Assembly: GCA_951828585.1 (NCBI GenBank) | Contig: OX639991.1 | Span: forward strand, 2,140,576 to 2,204,575 | Origin: Longimicrobiales bacterium | Lineage (GTDB): Bacteria; Gemmatimonadota; Gemmatimonadetes; Longimicrobiales; Gaopeijiaceae | Reading direction: 5' to 3' | DNA length: 64,000 nucleotides | Part shown: piece after piece, positions 39,901 to 47,312 of the stretch | Position numbering within the stretch: position 1 is the stretch's first letter | Layout: the number at the start of each line of letters is the position of its first letter | Position numbers and translations under genes: made by a program | The notes under the pieces: model-generated | Database searches by the model: none | What the model was told of the DNA's origin: nothing | Seen by the model: the letters and a program-made list of their open reading frames with translations, nothing else

Positions 39901-40188
39901 CCCGAGTCCTCGCGCGGCCTCGGCTGGGACACCCCGTCGGAACGCTCCTCTTCCGGCGACTACTTCTCGGCGCGCTCGTTCGGCCATACCGGCTACACCG
40001 GCACCTCGCTCTGGATCGACCCCACGCAGCAGCTGGCGGTCGTCCTGCTCACCAACCGGGTGAACCCCACGCGCAACAACGGCAAGCACATCCCCCTGCG
40101 CCGGGGGGTGCACGATCGGGTGGCGCGTGCGATCATGGACACGCCGCCTTCGTTGCGGCCTGCGCCTCCCGACCCCGGGCAACCATGA
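36931..40188 (+). CDS. GH3 glycosidase fused to a serine hydrolase (NagZ-AmiE-like fusion)
   Basis: This 1085-residue protein has a signal peptide, a GH3 domain (about 40-600; TAKHFPGHGDTRTDSH near 238 and LFTDALRMGAI), a low-complexity linker (600-680) and a class C beta-lactamase-like serine hydrolase domain (690-1080). The latter has SLTK near 759 (SxxK nucleophile), YSD near 849 and HTG near 1018. In Bacillus, separate NagZ and AmiE proteins (GH3 and serine hydrolase) act one after the other on MurNAc-peptides; here they are one chain. The GTG start overlaps the upstream stop, and its own stop overlaps the symporter ATG. Confidence 0.88.
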   Translation: MRRAFRRRAAMILLPLIALGTCTRASAPAAGFGPAPNPPAATLDDDARRWVDRTLATLTLRQAVAQLVIPWIPGGYASESDPDFQELLGWVGEGLGGVSISIGVPDAYVAKLNRLQSRAEIPLLVTSDFENGGPGMRINHSYAIPSLLAQGGGTSFPPTMAFGAAGDEDLAFEYGRITAVEARAVGVHWLFAPVLDVNSNPENPVINTRSLGEDPEAVARLGAAFIRGARAGGALTTAKHFPGHGDTRTDSHIELPVIGADRERLDRVELVPFRAAVEAGVDAVMTAHVAVPGVLGDDRPATMSPELMTDLLRGEMGFDGILFTDALRMGAITDGYGAGEAAVLALEAGSDVLLAPDGIGVTIEAVAGAVESGRVARERIDRSVRRLLEAKARLGLHRGARVDPEVVATRVGTAEHRAVAERAAAASLTLVRDRDGVLPLPPGSNVLSVTYARPGALLAGRTFDATLRPSVARMSAARVGPDTPWAVYDSLLHAAREVDAVVVGAYVPPRSGVGSVGVPAAFRAFVERVAGLGGPRVAIVSFGSPYLLAAFPDAGTYMVAWGGWEVSQRAAARAMAGAAPISGRLPIAIPPLHGVGEGLDRGVAERVGGQQTGEPRPDPLREAGFVPGVEEGRIDAGTSSGDHATGGPGRWRGGVAYPDCADRPDGAQTLTDFADTFCRRGRAAISPREVDPARVAMNADSLAALDDFILAALADSAASGAALAVVRRGQLVRLRGYGRLDWDPEAPPVTPSSIFDLASLTKVVGTTSAVVILAQRGLISLDDLVIDHLDWWDDGDPAKSRVTIRQLLVHRAGLPPFRRFFLEMEGRDAYENAIGALPLDHPPGERTVYSDIGLMTAAFIVEAVTEMALDDFLRAEVWRPLGMTDTGFAPDPTLWDRVATTELDEDYRGFHVHGAAHDENAYAIGGVAGHAGLFSSARDLAVFAQTMLDRGVAAPCRADAASGLPCHRPRFAPVSIFAQGWVDRITRRQSPESSRGLGWDTPSERSSSGDYFSARSFGHTGYTGTSLWIDPTQQLAVVLLTNRVNPTRNNGKHIPLRRGVHDRVARAIMDTPPSLRPAPPDPGQP

Positions 40189-41669
40189 ACTTCGGCGGCC
40201 TTGACCTCGCAGTCCTCGTCCTCTACATGGCCGGCGTCACCCTCTGGGGTGCGTGGCTGGGCCGCAAGAACCGGGGCGGAACCGACTACTTCCTGGGCAG
40301 CCGCAACCTCCCCTGGTGGGCGGTCATGCTCTCGGTGGTGGCGACCGAGACCAGCACGCTGACCTTCCTGTCGATCCCGGGCGTCGCCTACCTGGGCACG
40401 CTCGCGTTCCTGCAGCTGGCACTCGGCTACCTCGTGGGGCGGGCAGTCGTTGGCTGGATCCTGCTGCCGGCCTACTACCGCGGCGAACTTTCGACCGCCT
40501 ACGCCCTCCTCGAGACGCGCTTCGGCGGCGCGGCGCGGCGGTCCGCTTCGGGCGTCTTCATGGTCACGCGCCTCCTGGCCGACTCGGTGCGGCTCTTCGC
40601 CACCGCGATTCCGCTCGCGATCATCACGGGCTGGTCGTATCCGGTCTCGATCCTGGTGATCGGCGCGGCGACCCTCGTCTACACCTACTTCGGCGGCATC
40701 AAGGCGGTGGTGTGGGTGGACGCGCTCCAGATGACGCTCTACGTGGCGGGTGGGCTGATCGCGCTGCTGCTGCTGCACGGCGCGGTCGATGGTGGCTGGT
40801 CCGCGATCCTGGCCAGCGCGGGTTCGGCCGGGAAGCTCCAGGTGCTCGACTTCAGCACGTCGCCCGCCGTGGCCTACACCTTCTGGGCGGGCCTGATCGG
40901 CGGCGGATTCCTGTCGATGGCCTCGCACGGGACCGACCAGTTGATCGTGCAGCGGCTGCTGACGTGCCGCGACGTGGTCCAGAGCCGCCGTGCGCTGATC
41001 GGGAGCGGGTTTGCGGTCATCGTGCAGTTCGCGCTCTTCCTCTTCGTGGGGCTCGGGCTGTGGGTCTTCTTCGAGGGACGCGATTTTGCCAGCTCGGACG
41101 AGATCTTCTCGCGGTTCATCATTGAGGAGATGCCGGCGGGGCTGCGCGGGCTGCTGATTGCGGGGGTGTTCGCGGCCGCGATGTCGTCGCTGTCGTCGTC
41201 GATCAACTCGCTGGCGTCGGCGAGCGCGTATGACTTCTGGGGGCCGCTCTGGCGGCGTCGCCGGTCGGGTGGCGAGGGTGCGGAGGTGGGCGGCGATCCG
41301 GTTGCGGCCATCGTCGCCGAAGCCGACCGCGACATCATGATCGCGGGCAAGGTCTTCACGCTGGTGTGGGCCGGTCTGCTGGTTCTTGGTGCGATCGTCT
41401 TCATTCCGCTGTCGGAGGGTACAGCGGCGGTCGAGGTGGCGCTGTCGGCGGCCTCGATGGCGTACGGGGGGCTGCTCGGCGCCTTCGCCCTGGGCGTGCT
41501 CACCCGGCGCGTAAGCCAGACAGGCGCGATCGTCGGGATGATCGTCGGGGTGGTGACGGTGGTGGCGATCTGGGCGACGGCCCGGAGTGCGGTGGCGTGG
41601 CCGTGGTTCGTGTTCATCGGGCTGGTGGTGACCGTGCTCGTCGGGCTTGCGTTTCGGACGCGGCGTTGA
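40185..41669 (+). CDS. Sodium:solute symporter (SSS family)
   Basis: This 494-residue protein has about 13 hydrophobic segments and the SSS pattern GGTDYFLGSRNLPWWAVMLSVVATETSTLTFLSIPG in the first third, then YFGGIKAVVWVD and HGTDQLIVQRLL. It should import a small solute with Na+. Position between a GH3-serine hydrolase and a sugar kinase suggests amino sugars such as GlcNAc or MurNAc (inference). The ATG at 40185 overlaps the upstream stop (ATGA) and the stop overlaps the kinase TTG. Confidence 0.9.
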   Translation: MNFGGLDLAVLVLYMAGVTLWGAWLGRKNRGGTDYFLGSRNLPWWAVMLSVVATETSTLTFLSIPGVAYLGTLAFLQLALGYLVGRAVVGWILLPAYYRGELSTAYALLETRFGGAARRSASGVFMVTRLLADSVRLFATAIPLAIITGWSYPVSILVIGAATLVYTYFGGIKAVVWVDALQMTLYVAGGLIALLLLHGAVDGGWSAILASAGSAGKLQVLDFSTSPAVAYTFWAGLIGGGFLSMASHGTDQLIVQRLLTCRDVVQSRRALIGSGFAVIVQFALFLFVGLGLWVFFEGRDFASSDEIFSRFIIEEMPAGLRGLLIAGVFAAAMSSLSSSINSLASASAYDFWGPLWRRRRSGGEGAEVGGDPVAAIVAEADRDIMIAGKVFTLVWAGLLVLGAIVFIPLSEGTAAVEVALSAASMAYGGLLGAFALGVLTRRVSQTGAIVGMIVGVVTVVAIWATARSAVAWPWFVFIGLVVTVLVGLAFRTRR

Positions 41670-42637
41670 GGACCGCCGGCGAGACTGGGGAGGTGGCCGG
41701 GGGATCGCGTTTACTGGGCAGCGACGCGGGGGCAGGGTTCTACATCGGGTTGGATGGTGGGGGGACGCGCTCGCGGGCGCTGGTGGGCGATGGGGAGGGG
41801 CGGGAGCTGGGTGCGGCCGACGGGGGGCCGGGGCTGATCGACCCCGCCGCTCCGGGTGAGGCGGCGGGTGTGGTGGCGGCGGTTGCACGTGAGGTGGCAC
41901 GGCAGGCCAGGGTACAGCTTCCGGTACGCGCACTGTGGGCCGGGCTGGCGGGGGCGGGGAACGAGCGGGGCCGCGCGGCCGTGGAGGAGGAGCTGCGGGG
42001 TGCCGGGGTGGCCCGGCGGGTCGTCGTTGGCTCCGATGTGGAAGCCGCGCACACGGACGCCTTCCGCGACGGGCCCGGTGTGCTCATGGTGGCGGGCACG
42101 GGTTCGGTCGTCCGTGCGGTGGACCCGCGGGGCGAGGTGGTGACGGTGGGGGGTTGGGGGGCGCTGCTGGGGGACGAGGGGGGAGGCTACGGAATCGGTC
42201 TGGACGGGATTCGCGCGGTGCTGCGATCGGAGGACGGGCGGGAGCCGCCGACGGATCTCACCGACGCGCTGCTCTCCGAGACGGGTGCTGCGGGTGCGCG
42301 GGAGCTGGCCGACTGGGCGGTGGGCGCCAGCAAGGGTGAAATCGCGGCGCTGTCCGTGGCCGTCGCCAGGGTGTCCAAGACGGGCGATGTGGTGGCGGCG
42401 CGGGTGATTCACCGTGCGCTGTACGCGGTTCGCGAGCTTCTGGAGGCCGTGTTGGAGCGGACGGGGGGGTGGGAGGGGCGGCCGCCGGTGGCCTTCGTGG
42501 GGGGGTTGATTCGCGTGGGGGGCGTGGTGCGTGAGGTGGTGGCGGAGGTGGCGGGGGAGGTGGGGTACGAGGTGCGGCTTGAAGAGGTGGTGCCGGAGCG
42601 TGGGGCGCTGAGGAGGGCGGTGGGGTTGGGGGGGTAG
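41666..42637 (+). CDS. BadF/BadG-type sugar kinase (probable N-acetylglucosamine or MurNAc kinase)
   Basis: This 323-residue protein has the ASKHA ATPase motifs: phosphate-1 YIGLDGGGTRSRALVGD at about residue 23, VGSDVEAAHTDAF, phosphate-2 VAGTGSVVRAV and the adenosine region PVAFVGGLIR. It matches the BadF/BadG/BcrA/BcrD ATPase family, which includes GlcNAc and MurNAc kinases. It ends the four-gene operon and would phosphorylate imported amino sugar. I start it at TTG 41666 (TTGA overlap with the symporter); GTG 41693 is an alternative. Confidence 0.82.
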   Translation: MRTAGETGEVAGGSRLLGSDAGAGFYIGLDGGGTRSRALVGDGEGRELGAADGGPGLIDPAAPGEAAGVVAAVAREVARQARVQLPVRALWAGLAGAGNERGRAAVEEELRGAGVARRVVVGSDVEAAHTDAFRDGPGVLMVAGTGSVVRAVDPRGEVVTVGGWGALLGDEGGGYGIGLDGIRAVLRSEDGREPPTDLTDALLSETGAAGARELADWAVGASKGEIAALSVAVARVSKTGDVVAARVIHRALYAVRELLEAVLERTGGWEGRPPVAFVGGLIRVGGVVREVVAEVAGEVGYEVRLEEVVPERGALRRAVGLGG

Positions 42638-42650
42638 TCCCGACTGCCCT

Positions 42651-43886
42651 TCAGCGCACCGCCGCGGGAAGCCTGCGCACCACCACGCTCGCGACATCGA
42701 ATTCGTCGAGTTCGATGAAGGCGGCCATGCCGTCGGGGCCGAAGGCGTCGGGCAGCGCGGTGGCCTCGGTGGCGAAGGTGCCGACGTGTGGCAGGTCACG
42801 CAGGTCGTCCAGATCGATCGACCCGTTCTTCCTCGGCTTTCCCGCTTCCTCGCCCCGTCGCTGGACCCAGATTCGTCCCTCCCAGGTCGTGGAGATCGCC
42901 AGCAGGATGGAAACTTCGGGATAGAACACCCGCTTCGGCAGTTCGTAGGTGGATCTCTCACCGGTCCTCTCGTTCACGATCGACCCCCTGTTGCTTACGA
43001 GCCCGTTGTACGCTTCCTCCATCTCACGCGTGACCGGCCTGGGCCGAAGGGGCCGCCGGATGACGCGGGCCACCCCGCCGGGATCCGGAGGCGTAGTCTG
43101 CAGTGCGTACGTGGACGAGTCGGAGTGGACGACGCTCCCGTCCGGAAGGACACCCGCCGGGAACGGTGGCTCATAGGTGGGAGCCTGGGGTTCGCCAGGC
43201 GGGAGGCCCGGCCGGTCCGGGACTTCGCCGCGAGGCGCCTGCCACCCCTGGACAACGGTGTCGTTCCGCACCTCTTCGCCGCCGAGATCCACGCGCCACA
43301 GGGGACGGGAGGTCGGTGGGGCGGGAGGAGCCCCGGCTGCGGAACTGCTGACGCTGAAGGATGCGCCTTCCTCCTTCTTCATGAAGACACCCCCCCCACG
43401 CGGGTCGGGAAACAGATCGTGGTACCCGATTTTGCCCCGCATCCGCACCATGCGCCGAAACTCCCCGTTCGTGTCAAGAAGCTGGTAGGCGCGGTGTCCC
43501 AGGTCTTCGACTACGATGGTTCCGTCCCGCAAGACCGCTATTTCATTCGGCCTGTTGAATTCGCCCGGCCCTTCGCCCATGGAACCGAACTCGCGCACGA
43601 AGTTGCCGGACGCGTCGAACACCACGACGCGCGTGTCCATCCCGTAGTACAGGCCATCGACGACGTACAGATTTCCGTTGGCATCGAAGGCGACGGACGA
43701 CGCGTTCGCGAACATTTCCCATTACTCGCCTTCGCGCACCCCGACCCGGAAGATCTCCTCGAAGTCCGCGTCGAGTGGTTGGTCGCGGTCGGGAAGGTCG
43801 ACGACTTCCTGGGCCGGGAGGTCAATTGCAGCGGGAAGGATGGCGAGCAGCGAAAGGATGGTGACGATGACGCGTTGGCGGACCAT
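42651..43886 (-). pseudogene. 6-bladed beta-propeller secreted protein, interrupted by in-frame TAA
   Basis: Read leftward from ATG 43886, which has an AGGAGA Shine-Dalgarno sequence, the frame encodes a signal peptide (VIVTILSLLAILPAAIDLPAQ), then DADFEEIFRVGVREGE and a TAA at 43722-43724. The same frame continues as WEMFANASSVAFDANGNLY and on to residue 411. The second part has propeller repeats (NGNLYVVDGLYYGMDTRVVVF, GSMGEGPGEFNRP). The TAA is best explained as a GAA or similar codon mutated, so the gene is disrupted by one nonsense change. Translation could restart at ATG 43715, but the product would lack a signal. Confidence 0.7.
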
Positions 43887-44114
43887 GCGTGGTTTCTCCT
43901 GTGCGGTCGAACTCGGAAGGCGACGTGGTCAATTTGACTTTGACATAGTTGGACACGTTGGGTGGCGAGGGGGTTGTCAGGCGACGCCGGGTACAGGGCA
44001 TCGGTATCCGGGTTGCCCGGACACGCCGACCGCGACAGACTCCATCCCCTGCCGTGGAAGTCACCAACGACCAGCCACGGTTCTGAAACTCGGGGAAAGA
44101 GAGGGAGGAGATCG

Positions 44115-45389
44115 ATGTCCAACCGCTCCGTCGCGTTGCCCATTGCCGGCCTGTCGCTGTTCACCATCACCTGCCAACCCGGAGACGCCCCGGCGCCCGA
44201 CGCCTTCTCGGTCACCGACAGCGCCGGCATCGAAATCGTCGAGAGCGCCGCGTCCGCCTGGGGCGAAGACGGCTGGACCGTTGCCGACTCTCCGAGCGTC
44301 GTCATCGGCCGGCGGGAGGGAGACGAGCGCTACCTCTTCGGCGAAATCACCGGCGCCGTGGTGCTCCGGGACGGCCGCATCGCGGTTCTCGATGCGCAGG
44401 CCGCCCTGGTCCGCGTCTATTCCTCCGAGGGCGAGCATATCGAGGACTGGGGCGGACAGGGGGAGGGCCCCGGGGAGTTCAGCTACCCTGGGAGTATCTT
44501 CCCCTACCGGGGAGACTCGATCCTAGTGAGCGAGTTCGTCGCGAGCAGCTTCACCGTCCTCGACGACCAGGGACGGTTCGGGAGACGCATGACCCCGGAG
44601 ATCCAGCAGTCCTTCTACACCGAATGGCGCAGGCGCATGGAGGAGGGGGACCGCTCCGTGACGCCCGCCGAGAGTTGCTGCAGGCTCTGGGGACCGCTCT
44701 CGACCGGCGCCTTCCTCCTCTCCCATCCCGAGATGATCCCGCAAACGGGGACCGGGGCGAAGAGAGCCACGGTCACGGCGGCCATCAACCCGGCTTCCGA
44801 CGGCGCGGCCGAGAACGTCGGCGACTTCGGAGGAGGAACCTACCAGCTCGGACTGCGGGACCGGCCCACGAGATTCCATTTCCAACCCAGGTTCACCATG
44901 GCCCCGGGACCCGACGGGTATTTCGCCACGGAGGGCGATGCGTACTCGATCAACGAGTACGGCACGGACGGCCGACTGGGAAGGATCATCCGGCTCGCCC
45001 GCGAACCCCGTCCCGTCACCGAGGAAATCAAGGCGGCCTACGAAGAACGGACTCGTGAGATGATCATGGCGCCCGGCGCCCCGATCGAAGGTGGATCCCC
45101 CGAGGAAGTCCTGGAAATGATGCTCGCCGGTCCCTACCCCTCCCACCTCCCCACATTCGCTCGACTTTGCGTGGACCCGGAAGGCAACCTCTGGGCTCGC
45201 CACTATCCGTATGGCACGGAGGACGATACGAACGAGTACTTCGTCTTCGCCGCCGACGGCCGCCACCTCGGCGTCGTCGAGTTGCCCGCGAGTCTGTGGG
45301 TGTTCCAGATCGGGGCCGACTTCGTTCTGGGCAGGGTGACCGGCGATCTGGATGTGAACTACGTGCACCTGTACCGGATCGAGAAATGA
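44115..45389 (+). CDS. 6-bladed beta-propeller lipoprotein
   Basis: This 424-residue protein has a signal sequence ending in a lipobox-like TITC (cysteine about residue 20) and propeller signatures GQGEGPGEFSYPGS and FVFAADGRHLGVVELP. The mature domain starts VTDSAGIEIVESAA, a common beginning in this family. The start ATG 44115 follows GGGAGGAG. It is divergent from the interrupted propeller gene; the 228-base gap between them, which has an AT-rich patch around 43925-43950, probably holds both promoters. It is followed six bases later by a truncated relative. Confidence 0.72.
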   Translation: MSNRSVALPIAGLSLFTITCQPGDAPAPDAFSVTDSAGIEIVESAASAWGEDGWTVADSPSVVIGRREGDERYLFGEITGAVVLRDGRIAVLDAQAALVRVYSSEGEHIEDWGGQGEGPGEFSYPGSIFPYRGDSILVSEFVASSFTVLDDQGRFGRRMTPEIQQSFYTEWRRRMEEGDRSVTPAESCCRLWGPLSTGAFLLSHPEMIPQTGTGAKRATVTAAINPASDGAAENVGDFGGGTYQLGLRDRPTRFHFQPRFTMAPGPDGYFATEGDAYSINEYGTDGRLGRIIRLAREPRPVTEEIKAAYEERTREMIMAPGAPIEGGSPEEVLEMMLAGPYPSHLPTFARLCVDPEGNLWARHYPYGTEDDTNEYFVFAADGRHLGVVELPASLWVFQIGADFVLGRVTGDLDVNYVHLYRIEK

Positions 45390-45395
45390 GGTGAC

Positions 45396-45868
45396 ATGAA
45401 GGCTTTCGCCAAGGCGTCCGCGCCGACCCTCCTGCTGGCGGCTGGAGCGCACCACCTCGCCTCGGCACCGGACCCACCGGAGGCCGGCGTCGTCTCGCTG
45501 GACCCATACGAGGAACGCTGCGGCCTGACGCTGGTCCCCGTGATCGAGTTCAGGGAGGACGAGGGCCCCGGCATGATCGAAGGCGCCGCCGAGGCCCGAG
45601 TCGACGGTTCCGGCCGCTTGTACCTCGCCATGCTGGGGGGCGACCATGTCCTCGTGTTCGACTCGGACGGGACCTTTCTGCGCCGTGTGGGACGCCGGGG
45701 TGAAGGCCCCGGAGAGTTGCTGGACATCCGTGCCTTCGCGGTCCTGGACGACGGTGTCTTCGCGGTTCTGCGCCCGGGCTGGTGGGCGAGATCGTGATCA
45801 CACCGGAAGCGTCGGTCCGGTTCCGGGTGTTGCGGGTTGTGCTGGAGGCTGCGGGTAGCCGGCGGTAG
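45396..45868 (+). pseudogene. Truncated 6-bladed propeller protein with internal deletion
   Basis: The first 120 or so codons encode a signal peptide and the start of a propeller (GLTLVPVIEFREDEGPGMIE, GRRGEGPGELLDIRAFAV), very like residues 40-130 of the protein at 30445. The frame then stops at 45797. A different frame resumes as GEIVITPEASVRFRVLRVVL, matching that protein's C-terminus, and ends at TAG 45866. About 220 central codons are missing, so this is a decayed gene. Confidence 0.65.
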
Positions 45869-45882
45869 CGCGGCACCGCCGG

Positions 45883-46953
45883 TCAAACAAACCGGTCGAA
45901 GAACACCTTCCCCGCCAGCTTCTGGAACAATCCCCGCGTCAGCAGCCCCGCTTCCAGCGCCCGCGCGACCGGCAGGCGGTCGTAGCTCCAGCGGGCGACG
46001 CGTTTCCATGATTGCTTCGGATAGGCCCGGCGAACGACGTCCCCGGGGTGAGGCCCGCCCGCCGCATCCAGATGGTCCGCGATAGCGTCGCCGGCGACTC
46101 TGCCGAAGCGATATGCTTTGTGGATGCCACCCGCGGTCAGCGGGGACACCATGCCCGCCGCATCCCCGATGAGCATGACACGGTCCCCGTGGAAGTTGCG
46201 CAGTAGCCCGCCGATGGGAATGACCCCGCCGCGTCTGCCCAGCACGCGTCTGCCGGACAACCCGAACAGAACGTCGATCCGGTCGACGAACTTCTGCACG
46301 TCCGCTTTGCTGCTGCGATGGACGGCCAACCCGACCTGGGTGATGCCGACCCCGGGAACCACCCAGCCGATATAGCCCGGCGCGCACTCCGGGTCGATGA
46401 AGCAGTGCAGAGTGTCGCCGACGCTGTCCATGGCCTCGTATTCCCACTCGAGTCCCTTCAGCAACCTGACATTGCGGTCGAGGCCGAAGCTCTCGGCGAC
46501 CCTGGACCGCGCTCCGTCGGCCCCGACCAGGAATCGGCACGATACGCCGGCGCCGTCCAGATCCAGGCGAGTCCCGTTTCGCGTTGCGCCCGCATACTTC
46601 TCCCCGAACCGGATCTCGGCGCCCGCGGCGCAGGTCTCGTCGACCAGGTGGCGCAGAAGGGCCGCCGTGTCGGTCGCCAGGAAGAAGTAGTCGTCGCGCT
46701 TCAGTTCGACGAATTGATGGCTCGAAGTGTGGATTCGAACCCGGCTGACCTTGCGGACGAGCTCGTCCGGAGCCGCCCATTCCTCCCACGCCTCCTTCAC
46801 GAGGATGCCGGTCGTGTGGATGCGCTCTCCCGGCTCGCGCTTCCGGTCCAGGACCAGTACGGAGAGTCCTCGTTCCGCCGCCCGGCGGGCGCAGGCCAGG
46901 CCGGCGAAACCGGCGCCGATCACTGCGATGTCGTAGCTGCGGGCTTCGATCAC
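45883..46953 (-). CDS. FAD-dependent oxidoreductase, geranylgeranyl-reductase family
   Basis: This 356-residue protein has the dinucleotide-binding motif IAVIGAGFAGLACARRAAERG at the N-terminus, a mid-protein VGADGARSRVAESFGL, and the FAD-contacting GDAAGMVSPLTAGGIHKAYRFGR. This set fits the geranylgeranyl reductase or digeranylgeranylglycerophospholipid reductase group of the p-hydroxybenzoate hydroxylase superfamily. I start it at GTG 46953, which overlaps the stop of a small remnant ORF; ATG 47022 is an alternative. It stands alone between propeller pseudogenes and a Fic gene. Confidence 0.82.
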   Translation of the reverse strand: MIEARSYDIAVIGAGFAGLACARRAAERGLSVLVLDRKREPGERIHTTGILVKEAWEEWAAPDELVRKVSRVRIHTSSHQFVELKRDDYFFLATDTAALLRHLVDETCAAGAEIRFGEKYAGATRNGTRLDLDGAGVSCRFLVGADGARSRVAESFGLDRNVRLLKGLEWEYEAMDSVGDTLHCFIDPECAPGYIGWVVPGVGITQVGLAVHRSSKADVQKFVDRIDVLFGLSGRRVLGRRGGVIPIGGLLRNFHGDRVMLIGDAAGMVSPLTAGGIHKAYRFGRVAGDAIADHLDAAGGPHPGDVVRRAYPKQSWKRVARWSYDRLPVARALEAGLLTRGLFQKLAGKVFFDRFV

Positions 46954-47042
46954 GAGGGGTTCAGGCGTTCCAGGGCGTCGCGTGCCTGCCGATTCCCCGC
47001 CGTGGCAGCGCGTTCGTACCATTGCCCGCGTCCCGCTCGCAT
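46950..47042 (-). pseudogene. Short ORF or C-terminal remnant of a Sel1/TPR-repeat protein
   Basis: A 30-codon frame (ATG 47042 to TGA 46950) encodes GRGQWYERAATAGNRQARDA and ends LERLNPS. The WYERAATAGN pattern is that of Sel1-like repeats. Upstream, the same frame stays open for about 20 more codons (VLGAHNLGNAP) without a start. Its TGA overlaps the GTG start of the oxidoreductase gene, suggesting that it was once the end of a larger gene coupled to the oxidoreductase. Confidence 0.35.
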
Positions 47043-47248
47043 AGGGGCGTTGCCCAGGTTGTGGGCTCCAAGGACATGTCTCCGTTCATTTTTCCGATTT
47101 TGTCACCAAGTTACAATAACGATTGCGGCGAATTGCCAAGAACAAAATAGCGCGAGGAGGGAGTGGCTGAGCGCAAGAGGCCTCACGCCCCCGGTCGTTG
47201 GATTCGGCCTGCGGTTCGCGGGGCGCGAGCTGCGTTATTATGTTTTCA

Positions 47249-47280
47249 TAGCAAAACCAGAATAGTGTCGTTTGCTATTC
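47249..47280. promoter_or_regulatory. Inverted repeats upstream of the Fic gene
   Basis: TAGCAAA (47249-47255) pairs with TTTGCTA (47271-47277), and nested GAATAG (47260-47265) pairs with CTATTC (47275-47280). They lie in an AT-rich stretch about 35-60 bases before the Fic start codon and could be a repressor site. No regulator is assigned. Confidence 0.35.
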
Positions 47281-47312
47281 GTTTTCCCGAGACAAGGAAA
47301 CCGGGTCGCGCC

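Noticed and set aside
37108-40182. Long antisense frame (about 1020 codons) across the GH3-serine hydrolase gene
   Set aside because: Composition is shadow-like and the opposite strand carries complete catalytic motifs of two enzyme families.
42786-43937. Forward-strand frame over the interrupted propeller gene
   Set aside because: It is the shadow of the leftward propeller gene, whose signal peptide and repeats are clear.
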